A DNA stretch of 64,000 nt from Sneathia sanguinegens (GTDB lineage Bacteria > Fusobacteriota > Fusobacteriia > Fusobacteriales > Leptotrichiaceae). Location of the stretch: NCBI RefSeq assembly GCF_042033325.1, contig NZ_CP160095.1. One strand, given 5' to 3'. Below the pieces are notes generated by a model. The model had not been told where the DNA came from and did not search any database. It saw only the letters and a program-made list of their open reading frames with translations. The translations under genes were made by a program, and so were the position numbers. Positions 51,266 through 60,560 of this stretch are shown here, in pieces (positions within the stretch are counted from its first letter, which is position 1; each line of letters starts with the position of its first letter).

Positions 51266-52312
51266 TCACTTTCTTTTTAATAAACTAAAAAATAATAAAA
51301 ATATTAATACTGGATAGAAGATTGATAAAATTGGTGCAGATAATGCTATAATACTATCTACTTCTAACTGTGAAATTATAAATGCTATCGCTGTAATAAC
51401 TATAGCTAAAATTTTGTATGAAAATCTACCCGCTAAATAATTGCTAACTGATGAAATTAATCCTATTGCTGTTGTAATACACGCTAACAATACTATTATT
51501 GTTAATATATATATTCCATATATTCCTAATAATTTTTTTGTAATTTCTAAAATCAAGGTTGTTCTTGATAAATGTTTTCCACTTTCTACAACTATTCTAT
51601 TTCCTAGATATATTAAACCTGAATAAACAAAAGCTAAGCATATTGCTGCAATCAAACTAGCCCTTATTGAAATTTTCATAGGATTTTCTTCATTTTTCAC
51701 CGTATCATAAATCATTTTTGCAAAAATTACTGAAGCTATTGCATCCAAAGTATTATAACCTTCTATAAATGAAAAAATAAAAGGTCTTGCTACTATAACT
51801 GTCTCATTATCTCCTTTTACTGATATTATACCCACAAATATTAATATAACAAGGGTTAATATTAATAAGGGAGTTAAATATTCTCCTATTCTTTCAACCA
51901 CTCTACTTTTATTAATACTCAATATTAAAGCTATTAAAAAAAATAGTGCCGTAACAACTAATCTATTTGCATTAGGAAAAATAGGTAAAATTCCCATTTC
52001 ATAACTTGTAGAAGCTAATCTTGGCATGGCAAGTATAGGTCCTATTAACATAAATGAAATAAATAAAAATATATTAGCTATTTTTGAACCTAAAGGTGCA
52101 AATACTTTCATATATTCGCCCTTATTTTTAATAACTACTAATAAACCAAGTAATGGAAGACCTACTGCCGTTAAAAGAAATCCAATAATAGATATTAATA
52201 AATTATTTCCTACCTTAATTCCTATATAACTTGGTAAAAATACATTCCCAGCTCCAAAAAACATTGCAAAAAGAGCAAAACCTAGTATTACAGTTTTTTT
52301 TAAATCTTTCAT
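51266..52312 (-). CDS. brnQ: Branched-chain amino acid:cation symporter BrnQ, short form
   Basis: A LIVCS-family transporter: N-terminal MKDLKKTVILGFALFAMFFGAGNVFLPSYIG is diagnostic. It imports Leu/Ile/Val with Na+ or H+. The protein has 348 residues, shorter than most (about 420-450); the ends are present and the shortfall seems to be in the loop and helix near the middle-to-end (after LGNRIVVESGKHLSRT). It may be a compact variant or a deletion derivative; the frame is intact. It lies between gltS and the TetR gene. The start is supported by AGGAG upstream. Confidence 0.9.
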   Translation of the reverse strand: MKDLKKTVILGFALFAMFFGAGNVFLPSYIGIKVGNNLLISIIGFLLTAVGLPLLGLLVVIKNKGEYMKVFAPLGSKIANIFLFISFMLIGPILAMPRLASTSYEMGILPIFPNANRLVVTALFFLIALILSINKSRVVERIGEYLTPLLILTLVILIFVGIISVKGDNETVIVARPFIFSFIEGYNTLDAIASVIFAKMIYDTVKNEENPMKISIRASLIAAICLAFVYSGLIYLGNRIVVESGKHLSRTTLILEITKKLLGIYGIYILTIIVLLACITTAIGLISSVSNYLAGRFSYKILAIVITAIAFIISQLEVDSIIALSAPILSIFYPVLIFLLFFSLLKRK

Positions 52313-52319
52313 ATTACTC

Positions 52320-53531
52320 CTATTTTATATATGATATAAAGCCTGTTATTATTGCTACATTGAAAAAATCGATAAATAAGGCCCCTACTATAGGAACAGT
52401 AAAAAATGCTAATTTTGAATATTTATACTTATCACAAATTGTTTCCATATTTGTTATACCATTAGGTGTTGCACCCATTCCAAATCCACAATGCCCTGCA
52501 ACAATTACTGCAGCATCATAGTTAGCTCCCATGACATAAAATGTTATATATCTTGTATATAGAGCAGTAATAATTGTTTGAACTATTAATAAAATAGCTA
52601 TCGGTATCGCTAAATTGATTAATTCCCATAATCTTAAAGACATTAATGCCATAGACAAGAATATATTCAAAGATATATTTTCAACTATCTTTATTTCTTG
52701 CATCGGCGAGTTTACGAAAGAATTTACTGCATCTGTTATATTCCTAATAATAGATGCCACAAACATAGGTCCTAAATAATATGGCAGGTGTTTTAATCCA
52801 CACATTTTGAAAAAATAATTTAAAATGGTCCCTACAGCCATAGCTAATAATATTGCAAAAAATGCTCTTACAAATTTTTCACCATTTAAACTAGTTGCTT
52901 TCTCTTGTTCAAAGAAACTTTCATCATGATCTATTTTTTCCTTATCATCTATAGAAATATATTTATCCAGTAAATTGTATTTTTCTATCAAATGTCTTGA
53001 TATAGGTCCACCTATCATCGATCCTGCAATTAAACCAAAAGTAGCTGCTGCTATTGCTACAGAGGCTGCAATATTACTATTAATTGATTGTGATATTGCT
53101 GCTGCTGTTCCATGCCCTCCTGTTAAAGCTGTTGATCCTGCCATAAGAGCTACAGCTTTATTTAATCCTAAATTAGTAGCAAATACTATTGGAACTATAT
53201 TTTGTACAAAAATAAGTCCTACAGAAACTATTAAAAAAATAAAAACTTGTATACCACCTTTTTTTAAAACTTTCAAGCTAGCATTGAACCCTACACTTGT
53301 AAAAAACATAGTCATAAAAAACTTTTGCAAAATATCATCAAACTTAAACTCTAAAATATTTAATTGTCTAAGTATCAGTGTTAAAATTGCAAATAATAAT
53401 CCTCCAACTACTGGTGATGGAATACAATATTTTTCTAATATTTTAAATCTTTTTCTAAACTTACGACCAATTAAAAGTAAAAGTATCGCAAGTCCTATAG
53501 ATTGGATCATATCCAAATTAAAAATTAGCAT
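52320..53531 (-). CDS. gltS: Sodium/glutamate symporter GltS
   Basis: The 403-residue protein has the GltS layout: two repeats of five membrane helices joined by a hydrophilic loop (about 195-225, KEKIDHDESFFEQEKAT), the first repeat ending GGHGTAAAI and the second carrying GHCGFGMGATPNGITNM, the paired re-entrant loop motifs. It imports glutamate with Na+. The stop lies seven bases before brnQ, and its start overlaps the acpS stop by one base. Glutamate uptake is consistent with an amino-acid fermenter. Confidence 0.94.
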   Translation of the reverse strand: MLIFNLDMIQSIGLAILLLLIGRKFRKRFKILEKYCIPSPVVGGLLFAILTLILRQLNILEFKFDDILQKFFMTMFFTSVGFNASLKVLKKGGIQVFIFLIVSVGLIFVQNIVPIVFATNLGLNKAVALMAGSTALTGGHGTAAAISQSINSNIAASVAIAAATFGLIAGSMIGGPISRHLIEKYNLLDKYISIDDKEKIDHDESFFEQEKATSLNGEKFVRAFFAILLAMAVGTILNYFFKMCGLKHLPYYLGPMFVASIIRNITDAVNSFVNSPMQEIKIVENISLNIFLSMALMSLRLWELINLAIPIAILLIVQTIITALYTRYITFYVMGANYDAAVIVAGHCGFGMGATPNGITNMETICDKYKYSKLAFFTVPIVGALFIDFFNVAIITGFISYIK

Positions 53532-53869
53532 TAATCATCTCCTTCTATAATTGCTATAGCTATTGCATATTCTTTTTCATGAGATAAACTAACCTTTATA
53601 TTAAAATCTTTATAGTTTATCTTAGGTTTACCTAAAATATCATTTTCTATTTCAATATCTTTAAATCTCAAATTTCTAAAACCAGTACCTAATGCCTTAG
53701 CTAATGCTTCTTTTGCTGCAAAACGTGCTGCATAACTTTCATATTTATTTTTTTTCTTTTCACAATATTCTATTTCTTTTAATGTAAATACTTTTTCTTT
53801 AAAATTTTCATTTTTTTCTATTGCTTCTTTTATTCTTGATACTTTTACCATATCTATACCTACTTGCAT
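53531..53869 (-). CDS. acpS: Holo-[acyl-carrier-protein] synthase
   Basis: A 112-residue AcpS: GIDMVKVSRI (4-13) with the Mg2+ Asp, and RFAAKEALAKALGTG (about 49-63) with the second acidic residue. It moves 4'-phosphopantetheine from CoA to acyl carrier protein. The start overlaps the tatD stop by ten bases. It is full length for the trimeric type. Confidence 0.95.
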   Translation of the reverse strand: MQVGIDMVKVSRIKEAIEKNENFKEKVFTLKEIEYCEKKKNKYESYAARFAAKEALAKALGTGFRNLRFKDIEIENDILGKPKINYKDFNIKVSLSHEKEYAIAIAIIEGDD

Positions 53870-54636
53870 AAATATTTCTCCAAACCATAGGCCCTAATTG
53901 CATTTCCCGTTGTAATATCAACAACATCTTCATAAGACATATTTTTTATTCTAGCAATTTCTTGTGCTACATATGTAGTCATTGTAGGCTTGTTTCTTTT
54001 CCCTCTAAAAGGTGTAGGTGTTAAATATGGGCTATCTGTTTCTAAAATAATTTTTTCTATATCTAATTTTTCAACCAATTCCTTTGTTTTTCTATTATTT
54101 TTAAAGGTTAATGTCCCACCAACATTTACATAATATCTATCTAAAATTGGTAATACAGCTTCATAAGAACCTGGATAACAATGTAATAAACCACCAACAT
54201 CTTTAAATGAACTTAATATTTCTATAGTATCATTAAGTGCTTCTCTTGTATGTATAACTATTGGTTTTTTTATTCTTCTTATCATTTCAATTTGTTCAAT
54301 AAAGCCTTTTTTTTGAACTTCTTTTGGATCTTTCATCCAATAATAATCCAAACCTATTTCTCCTATACCTACGATTTTAGGATTTTCCTTGGCTAATTTT
54401 TCAATAATATCTAAATTTTCCTTATTCATTGTAGAAATATCTGTTGGATGAAAGCCTACTGTTGCATAAATATTTTCATTATTGTTTGCTAATTCAATAG
54501 CCTTCATTGAGCTATCAAAATCCCAACCAGAACAAACAACAAATTCCATTTCATTTTTCACTTCAGCTATTATTTGTTCCAAATCATCCTTATACATTTC
54601 ATCATTCAAATGACAATGTGCATCCACTAATTTCAT
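53860..54636 (-). CDS. tatD: TatD-family metal-dependent DNase
   Basis: The 258-residue TIM-barrel hydrolase has DAHCHLND (4-11, two metal His), the GEIGLDYYW Glu (about 91-99), PIVIHTREA (His), LLHCYPGS (His) and LETDSPYL (Asp). TatD-type enzymes are 3'-5' DNases linked to DNA repair or fragmentation; some remove D-aminoacyl-tRNA. It sits next to acpS in the long minus-strand run. Start supported by GAGGT upstream. Confidence 0.95.
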   Translation of the reverse strand: MKLVDAHCHLNDEMYKDDLEQIIAEVKNEMEFVVCSGWDFDSSMKAIELANNNENIYATVGFHPTDISTMNKENLDIIEKLAKENPKIVGIGEIGLDYYWMKDPKEVQKKGFIEQIEMIRRIKKPIVIHTREALNDTIEILSSFKDVGGLLHCYPGSYEAVLPILDRYYVNVGGTLTFKNNRKTKELVEKLDIEKIILETDSPYLTPTPFRGKRNKPTMTTYVAQEIARIKNMSYEDVVDITTGNAIRAYGLEKYLCK

Positions 54637-54642
54637 AATACC

Positions 54643-55272
54643 TCATCTTTCACGAGCAGCATGAACTCTAACTCCAAATTTAAAATATTGTTTCCAATAT
54701 GAATTTTCAAGACTTGAAAGAATTACACCATTTGAAGAAGAAGCATTAATGAATAAAGAGTTCCCTACATAAACAGCTGTATGATTTACACTATTTCTAG
54801 GTCTGAAAAACAATATATCTCCTGGCTTTAAATTTTCCTTACTTACTATTTTTCCTCTTTTTATTTGATCAACACTAACTCTAGGTAATTCATAGCCATT
54901 AAAAACTGCTCTATAGATTCTTCTTGTAAGAGCTGAACAGTCTATGCCATCTTTTAAATCTCCACCCCATCTATATTTTGTGCCTTTCCAATGCCCAAAA
55001 GCATTCATAAGACTTTCAAATAAAATTATATTATCTATTTGTTCATAAGCATTACTCAATTTTTCTTTTAATTCCTTTGTTTTAAGTTGTATAAAAGCTT
55101 CGTCATGTACATATTCTTCGTCAAAATTTTCTGGTTCTTCACCCCTATTATGATTTGCTTTTTCAATTAATGCTTCTATATTTCTTTGTCTATTATTTCT
55201 TGCAGAATAACCAATTTTACTAAAAAAGCCAAAAATCATAATAAATAATACACATAATTTATGTTTTTTCAT
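54643..55272 (-). CDS. Secreted NlpC/P60 peptidoglycan endopeptidase
   Basis: A 209-residue protein with an N-terminal hydrophobic signal (LCVLFIMIFGFFSKIGYSA). The NlpC/P60 domain begins about residue 95: YRWGGDLKDGIDCSALTRRIY (catalytic Cys), then LKPGDILFFRPRNSVNHTAVYVG with the catalytic His. It cleaves stem-peptide bonds in peptidoglycan. There is no lipobox or separate binding domain, so it is a small periplasmic hydrolase. It lies between dtd and tatD. Confidence 0.9.
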   Translation of the reverse strand: MKKHKLCVLFIMIFGFFSKIGYSARNNRQRNIEALIEKANHNRGEEPENFDEEYVHDEAFIQLKTKELKEKLSNAYEQIDNIILFESLMNAFGHWKGTKYRWGGDLKDGIDCSALTRRIYRAVFNGYELPRVSVDQIKRGKIVSKENLKPGDILFFRPRNSVNHTAVYVGNSLFINASSSNGVILSSLENSYWKQYFKFGVRVHAARER

Positions 55273-55281
55273 AATATTCTC

Positions 55282-55719
55282 CTAAAGGTCTAGTATTACA
55301 TTAACTGGGCCATTTGATAACGAATTAATTAACATAGTCGTCCTAAATTCACCTGTAGTAACTTTAGTATATTTATCCCTTAAAATTTTTAAAAATTTAT
55401 CATATATTTGTTTTGCTTCTTCTTTATTAGCACAATTATCAAAACTAAGAGTTGTTCCCTTTTCTGCTTTTGCATAAAGTGAAAAGTTAGAAATTAAAAG
55501 TATTTCTCCATCTACATCTTGAATATTTAATTTTAATTTCCCTTCTTCATTTTCAAAGAATTTAAGTTTTAATAATTTTGAAACTGCTTTTTCAAGTATT
55601 TTTTCATCTTCGCCTTTTTTTACTCCCAAATATACAAGTAAACCTTTACCAATTTTTCTTGTTTCATCATTATTAATATTTACAGTTGCATAATCAACTC
55701 TTTGTATTATTAATTTCAT
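55282..55719 (-). CDS. dtd: D-aminoacyl-tRNA deacylase
   Basis: A 145-residue DTD: MKLIIQRVDYATVNINNDE start, LISNFSLYAKAEKGTTLSF (about 77-95, the SQxT-like substrate motif as SNFSL) and the C-terminal NGPVNVILDL (GP motif). It hydrolyses D-amino acids wrongly attached to tRNA. SNFSL for SQFTL is a mild substitution. It overlaps der by four bases (ATGA on the minus strand). Confidence 0.94.
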   Translation of the reverse strand: MKLIIQRVDYATVNINNDETRKIGKGLLVYLGVKKGEDEKILEKAVSKLLKLKFFENEEGKLKLNIQDVDGEILLISNFSLYAKAEKGTTLSFDNCANKEEAKQIYDKFLKILRDKYTKVTTGEFRTTMLINSLSNGPVNVILDL

Positions 55720-57041
55720 TTATATACGTTCTCACTTTTTTTATTAAATATCATTTCAATAGGACAACCCTCGAATCCAAAATATTCTCTTAATTTTTTT
55801 TCTATATATCTCTTATATGAAAAATGTACTAGTTCTGGATTATTTACAAAAAATACAAATTTTGGAGGAGCTGTAGATATTTGTGTCATATAATTTATCT
55901 TAACAGTTCTTCCCTTTCTAGTTGGAACTGGATTTTGTGCTATAATATCTGATAATACTTGATTTAATACTCCTGTTCCAATCTTTTTATTATATTCTTC
56001 ATTCAAACTTTTAACTAATTTTAAAACTTCCACTGTTCTTTTACCTGTTAAAGCTGACATTGTAATAACTGGAACATAGTTAATAAAGGGCATTTGTATT
56101 TTTACCTTTTCAGTAAATTCTTTAACTGTATTATTATCTTTTTCAAGTAAATCCCATTTATTAATAGCTATTATCATAGGTTTTTTTGCTTCAAAAATTA
56201 AACCTGCTACTCTTTTATCTTGTTCTGTAATAAATTCTGTAGCATCTAATAATAGTACACAGACATCAGCTCTATCTATAGCTTTTATTGCACGAAGTAC
56301 ACTATAGTACTCTATACTATCCTCAAACTTAGATTTTTTTCTAATACCTGCTGTATCTATTATGGTATATTTCTCACCCATATAATTAAAATCTGTATCT
56401 ATTAAATCTCTAGTTGTTCCAGCCATATCACTTACTATACTTCTTTCCTTATTAAGCAATTTATTAACAAAAGAAGATTTTCCTGCATTAGGTCTACCTA
56501 GCACAGCTAATTTAAGTCTTTTTTCATCTTCATTATTTTCAATTCTTTCAAATTTTTCAACAACTATATCTAATAAATCTCCTAAATTAGTTTTATGTTC
56601 TGCTGAAATTCCAACAATAGTTTCAAAGCCTAAAGAATAAAATTCTAATATATTTTCTGAATCTTTTTGATAATTATCTATCTTATTAACTACCACTATA
56701 ACTTTTTTATCTTTTTTTCTTAATATATTTGCTATTTCTTCATCTAAAGCTGTAACTCCTACTTTACCATCTACTAGAAATAGGACTACATTAGCCTCAT
56801 CTATTGCGACCCAAGCTTGTTCTTTTATTTTGCTCATAATAAAGTCATTATTACTAGGCTCTAATCCTCCTGTATCTACTAAAACAAATTCCTTGCCTAG
56901 CCATTCTATATTTCTATATAATCTATCTCTTGTAACTCCAGGCTCATTATTAACTATTGATACTCTATCTCCAACCAACTTGTTAAATAATGTTGATTTA
57001 CCAACATTAGGCCTTCCAACTATAGCTACTATATTGCTCAT
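55716..57041 (-). CDS. der: Ribosome assembly GTPase Der (EngA)
   Basis: A 441-residue protein with two tandem GTPase domains: GRPNVGKST with DTGG and NKID, then GRPNAGKSS with DTAGIRKKSKFEDSIEYYSV and NKWD. A C-terminal KH-like domain follows. Der is essential for 50S maturation. It is full length and all motifs are intact. It lies 11 bases after the YigZ gene and overlaps dtd. Confidence 0.98.
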   Translation of the reverse strand: MSNIVAIVGRPNVGKSTLFNKLVGDRVSIVNNEPGVTRDRLYRNIEWLGKEFVLVDTGGLEPSNNDFIMSKIKEQAWVAIDEANVVLFLVDGKVGVTALDEEIANILRKKDKKVIVVVNKIDNYQKDSENILEFYSLGFETIVGISAEHKTNLGDLLDIVVEKFERIENNEDEKRLKLAVLGRPNAGKSSFVNKLLNKERSIVSDMAGTTRDLIDTDFNYMGEKYTIIDTAGIRKKSKFEDSIEYYSVLRAIKAIDRADVCVLLLDATEFITEQDKRVAGLIFEAKKPMIIAINKWDLLEKDNNTVKEFTEKVKIQMPFINYVPVITMSALTGKRTVEVLKLVKSLNEEYNKKIGTGVLNQVLSDIIAQNPVPTRKGRTVKINYMTQISTAPPKFVFFVNNPELVHFSYKRYIEKKLREYFGFEGCPIEMIFNKKSENVYK

Positions 57042-57052
57042 ATCTCTCCTTT

Positions 57053-57628
57053 CTATAAAATTATTTTCTCTACTTCATTTATATCAAAATTTTGTATCTT
57101 TGACTTTGCAACTAAAATTTTTGTATTTATTTTATCTAAATAACTTGTATATATATTTTTAGCAGCTGTCTTTTCTATTAAAGAATTTATCAAGGCCTTC
57201 CTTGAATAATCATAAATTAACATTAAATATACTTTTTCTTCATATTCTTTAATAGTACAAATATCAACTAATTCTTTTGCAACTCTTGCATAATTTCTTA
57301 TCAAACCTCCAGCTCCTAATTTTATTCCACCAAAATATCTAACTGCTAAAAGAACAACATTATATATATCTTTTCTAATTATTATATCTGCCATTGGTTT
57401 AGCAGCTGTACCTTGAGGTTCGCCATCATCATTATATTTTAAATATTCTTGTTTATTTTCAATAAGTCTATATACTGGAACTATGTGAGTTGCATTAGGA
57501 TGTAATTCTCTTATTTCTTTTATATATTTTTGTGCTTCTTCAACAGTATTTACATTTTTTATATAACCTATAAATTTTGATTTTCTTTCAATAAATTCTA
57601 TAGTTTTATTTTCTTCTATTATATTCAT
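57053..57628 (-). CDS. YigZ/IMPACT family protein
   Basis: A 191-residue protein: ERKSKFIGYIKNVNTVEEAQKYIKEIRELHPNATHIVPVYRL (about 15-55), YNDDGEPQGTAAKPM (67-81), VVLLAVRYFGGIKLGAGGLIRNYARVAKE (about 93-120). These are the UPF0029 (IMPACT) signature blocks. Its role is uncertain; in yeast and mammals the domain links to translation control by Gcn2. It overlaps the M50 protease gene by four bases. Confidence 0.92.
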   Translation of the reverse strand: MNIIEENKTIEFIERKSKFIGYIKNVNTVEEAQKYIKEIRELHPNATHIVPVYRLIENKQEYLKYNDDGEPQGTAAKPMADIIIRKDIYNVVLLAVRYFGGIKLGAGGLIRNYARVAKELVDICTIKEYEEKVYLMLIYDYSRKALINSLIEKTAAKNIYTSYLDKINTKILVAKSKIQNFDINEVEKIIL

Positions 57629-58320
57629 ATTATTAACCTTAATATAATATTATATAAATAAGTTACAAGCCCTGAATTAATAATTAATATTAAAAGTCCT
57701 ATTGAAATCAAAGGGTTGTATTCTATTATATCCATATATCTTTGTAAGTTTCTTGGAAGTATTAATCTTAATACCCTACTTCCATCTAGAGGTGGTATAG
57801 GAATAATATTAAAAGCTGCCAAAGCAATATTAGTTATTGCACTAAAGATAAGAAATTTGCTTACTATTCCAAAATATTTTAATGGAATTAAGGAAATATA
57901 TGCTAATAAAAGATTAGCAAATATTCCAGCTATACTTACAAAAAAGAGTGGTAACTTTCTATTTCTAAATTTATAGTAATCAACAGGTACAGGCTTAGCA
58001 CTTCCTATTATTATTGGAGAATGAAATATAAGTAAAATAAAAGGCAACAATAGACCTTTTAAGTCTATATGTTTTAATGGATTTAAACTCAATCTGCCTG
58101 CTCTTTTAGCCGTATCATCGCCAAATAAATAAGCAACAAAACCATGAGAAATTTCATGGAATATCACAGCTATTGCAAAGGCTAATACCTTTAAAATAAT
58201 TAAATATGCTTGTTCTCTTAAAATTAAACTTAAAAATATTAATAAAAGTATGACATATTTTAAATAAGGATATTTTAAATCGTAATATTCTATTCTATAT
58301 TTCAAATCTTTAAAAATCAT
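57625..58320 (-). CDS. Site-2 protease family (M50) membrane protein
   Basis: The 231-residue membrane protein has a zinc-binding HEISH motif (about 56-60) in a membrane helix (FAIAVIFHEISHGFVAYLFGDDTAKRAGRLSLNPLKHID) and a distal NIIPIPPLDGSRV with the third ligand Asp. This is the short SREBP/M50-like form without a PDZ domain, common in firmicutes and fusobacteria. It cuts within the membrane; its substrate is unknown. It lies directly after ddl (one-base spacing). Confidence 0.9.
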   Translation of the reverse strand: MIFKDLKYRIEYYDLKYPYLKYVILLLIFLSLILREQAYLIILKVLAFAIAVIFHEISHGFVAYLFGDDTAKRAGRLSLNPLKHIDLKGLLLPFILLIFHSPIIIGSAKPVPVDYYKFRNRKLPLFFVSIAGIFANLLLAYISLIPLKYFGIVSKFLIFSAITNIALAAFNIIPIPPLDGSRVLRLILPRNLQRYMDIIEYNPLISIGLLILIINSGLVTYLYNIILRLII

Positions 58321-59214
58321 TTACTCTCCTAAACTTAATTTAATTATTAAATCCAACACTTCGCTATAATTCATTCCACAACTTGCAAGACTTTTAGGTA
58401 ATAGACTATGCGAAGTTAGACCTGGCAAAGTATTTACTTCCATAAAATATGCCTTATCATCTTTTATTAAATAATCAATTCTTGCATAAACTTTACATTT
58501 TGTTCCATAATATAACTTTTCTGTAAATTCTTTAAGTTCTTTATCTAAATTTTCAGAAAATTTAGGAATTGTTAATTTTGACCCTCCATCTGCATATTTA
58601 GAAGTGAAATCGTAATATTTTCCTTTTAATGCTTCAATTTTAACAACTGGATATGCTTTACCATTTATGATAGGTACAGAAACTTCTTCTCCTTCTATAA
58701 CTTCTTCCATAATAGCTTCTTCATCTATTTGAAAAATATCTTCCAAGGCCCTGTCTAATTCTTCTTGATTAGTTATAAAATGTACACCTATACTTGAGCC
58801 TCCACTATTTGGTTTTATAATTAATCTCTTATATTCTTCAGGATATATTGCTTTTTCATTCTTTCTAAAAGTCCACCATTTTGCAGTTCTTATTCCATAA
58901 GTTGTAGCTATTCTTTTTGCAATATCTTTATCCATACAGATTCCACTTGCTAATACTTTTGAACCTGTATATTTTATATCCATAGAATCTAAAATAGCTT
59001 GTATTCTTCCATCTTCACCGAATTTACCATGTAGTGCTAAAAAAGCTAAATCTACATTCATATCTTTAATTTTTAAAATATCTTCCTTTTTATCAATTTT
59101 CAATTCACAAATTTCATATTTATTCTTATCTAAATTAGCTATTACTTGTTTGGCAGTACTTATTGATATTTCTCTTTCTGTTGAAATACCAGCATAAACA
59201 ACACAAATTTTCAT
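58321..59214 (-). CDS. ddl: D-alanine--D-alanine ligase
   Basis: A 297-residue ATP-grasp ligase: VVYAGISTEREISISTA start (substrate loop), LHGKFGEDGRIQAILD, GSKVLASGICMDKDIAK, IIKPNSGGSSIGVH, EEVIEGEEVSVP and the C-terminal ARIDYLIKDDKAYFMEVNTLPGLTSHSL. It makes D-Ala-D-Ala for peptidoglycan. The omega-loop residues are of the normal D-Ala type rather than the D-Lac type by eye, so glycopeptide resistance is not suggested. It shares four bases with the STAS gene. Confidence 0.96.
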   Translation of the reverse strand: MKICVVYAGISTEREISISTAKQVIANLDKNKYEICELKIDKKEDILKIKDMNVDLAFLALHGKFGEDGRIQAILDSMDIKYTGSKVLASGICMDKDIAKRIATTYGIRTAKWWTFRKNEKAIYPEEYKRLIIKPNSGGSSIGVHFITNQEELDRALEDIFQIDEEAIMEEVIEGEEVSVPIINGKAYPVVKIEALKGKYYDFTSKYADGGSKLTIPKFSENLDKELKEFTEKLYYGTKCKVYARIDYLIKDDKAYFMEVNTLPGLTSHSLLPKSLASCGMNYSEVLDLIIKLSLGE

Positions 59215-59675
59215 TTATTCAATCCCTTCTTCATTAATTCTACAACATTTGAAAATATTTTCTTATTTTCCTCATTTAAATTCATTAATATTTCATGCAA
59301 TTCTAATATATGTTTTTTTAATTCTTCATTACTTATTTTTGTAGCTTCCACTTCTTTTGCGTTTATTTGAATTGTCTTATCTATAATTAAAACGAATTTT
59401 AATATTCCTGTCTTTTCTAAATTATCTAAAACACTTTTTGTAGGTCTTACTATACTTAAAAATTCATTATTTTTTTTCTTAAATATCAAGCTATATTTGG
59501 CAATTAAACCTAAAAAAGTACTATCAATATAGCTAGTTTCACTTAAATCTAAAATAGGTGTTTTTTTACTTTCAATTAAAAGCTTTTCAACACTAGGACT
59601 AATTTGCATAACTGCCTTACCGACTATTTTTATAATATTAACTCCATTAACTTGAGCAACACTTATATTTTCCAT
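59211..59675 (-). CDS. STAS-domain protein
   Basis: A 154-residue protein, start at 59675 by AGGAG upstream (a longer frame would begin inside hslO). STAS (anti-sigma antagonist-like) fold: VNIIKIVGKAVMQISPSVEKLL, then PILDLSETSYIDSTFLGLIAKYS (about 41-63) with the Ser in DSTF at the phosphorylated position of SpoIIAA-like proteins. The C-terminal 50 residues are a charged helix. No anti-sigma kinase is seen nearby, so its partner is unknown. It lies 11 bases from hslO. Confidence 0.85.
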   Translation of the reverse strand: MENISVAQVNGVNIIKIVGKAVMQISPSVEKLLIESKKTPILDLSETSYIDSTFLGLIAKYSLIFKKKNNEFLSIVRPTKSVLDNLEKTGILKFVLIIDKTIQINAKEVEATKISNEELKKHILELHEILMNLNEENKKIFSNVVELMKKGLNK

Positions 59676-59685
59676 TTTAACTCTC

Positions 59686-60558
59686 CTATATTTCTTCAAT
59701 ATTATCTATTCTATAGGCCGCATTACAAAATCCACACACTGTTTCAACATAGCCATCCTTTTTTATTATATCCCTTATTTCATCTAAGGTATATATTCTT
59801 TTTAATAAATTCAAACAGTAATTATATGAACAGTCACATTTGAAAACTAAATCTCTTATTTCTAAATTCTTATATTCTTCTATATTATCAAAAAGTAATT
59901 TTGCAATATCTTCCAAACTCATGTCATGAGCTAACAAATCTTGTATTCCATATATTTCTTTTAACTTTTTCTTAAATTTTTCAAAAATTTCCTTTTTACA
60001 TTCAGGTAAAGCTTGTATAAAAATAGCTCCTGATCTTATTAAATCGCTATTTTTATCATATTTAATACCTGTTTTTATTATGGTATCTACTTGTTCTGAT
60101 TTTAAATAATATTCTTGTATAGCTTGTTCTATATCTTTATCATCATTTACATCTATAGTTGTATAATATGGTTTTTTCAAACCTAAGTCTGTTTCTATAA
60201 TTAATTGTCCTTTACCAATTTTATACATTTTTGCAAAATCAGAAAATTCTGTACAAGCATTAAGTTCTTTTAACTTATCAGTTTCTATTTCATTAGTTGC
60301 TATTATTCTTCCATCTTTTCTTGCACGAGCTTTTGCTTTCCCTAATATTCCATCTGCTTTTAATAAAAGAGTAATCTTTCCATTTTCACTTTTAATATTA
60401 CCTGATAAAAGAGCTGCTATATTAAGTAAGGCTAATTCAGAAGTACAAAGTATCTTTGAATTCTTATTTACATTAATAGCTTCTATAGATAAATTTGTTG
60501 TATCTGCTATAGCATATCTTACATTAGCACTTGTTCCTATTAATATTCTTGACTTCAT
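59686..60558 (-). CDS. hslO: Redox-regulated chaperone Hsp33
   Basis: A 290-residue Hsp33. The C-terminal zinc switch has CDCSYNYC (CxC) and CGFC (CxxC) near residues 236-282, the four redox cysteines. The N-terminal dimerising domain includes ISSE-like and GKG segments. On oxidation the zinc is released and the chaperone is activated, protecting proteins in oxidative stress. The STAS gene follows 10 bases on. Start supported by GGAAGG upstream. Confidence 0.95.
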   Translation of the reverse strand: MKSRILIGTSANVRYAIADTTNLSIEAINVNKNSKILCTSELALLNIAALLSGNIKSENGKITLLLKADGILGKAKARARKDGRIIATNEIETDKLKELNACTEFSDFAKMYKIGKGQLIIETDLGLKKPYYTTIDVNDDKDIEQAIQEYYLKSEQVDTIIKTGIKYDKNSDLIRSGAIFIQALPECKKEIFEKFKKKLKEIYGIQDLLAHDMSLEDIAKLLFDNIEEYKNLEIRDLVFKCDCSYNYCLNLLKRIYTLDEIRDIIKKDGYVETVCGFCNAAYRIDNIEEI

Positions 60559-60560
60559 TT

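Noticed and set aside
52975..53550. Long plus-strand frame opposite gltS
   Set aside because: It mirrors the membrane helices of gltS, lacks an RBS, and gives a product without recognisable features.
58321..59214. Vancomycin-resistance-type D-Ala-D-Lac ligase
   Set aside because: Motifs are those of an ordinary Ddl and no vanH/vanX partners are near.
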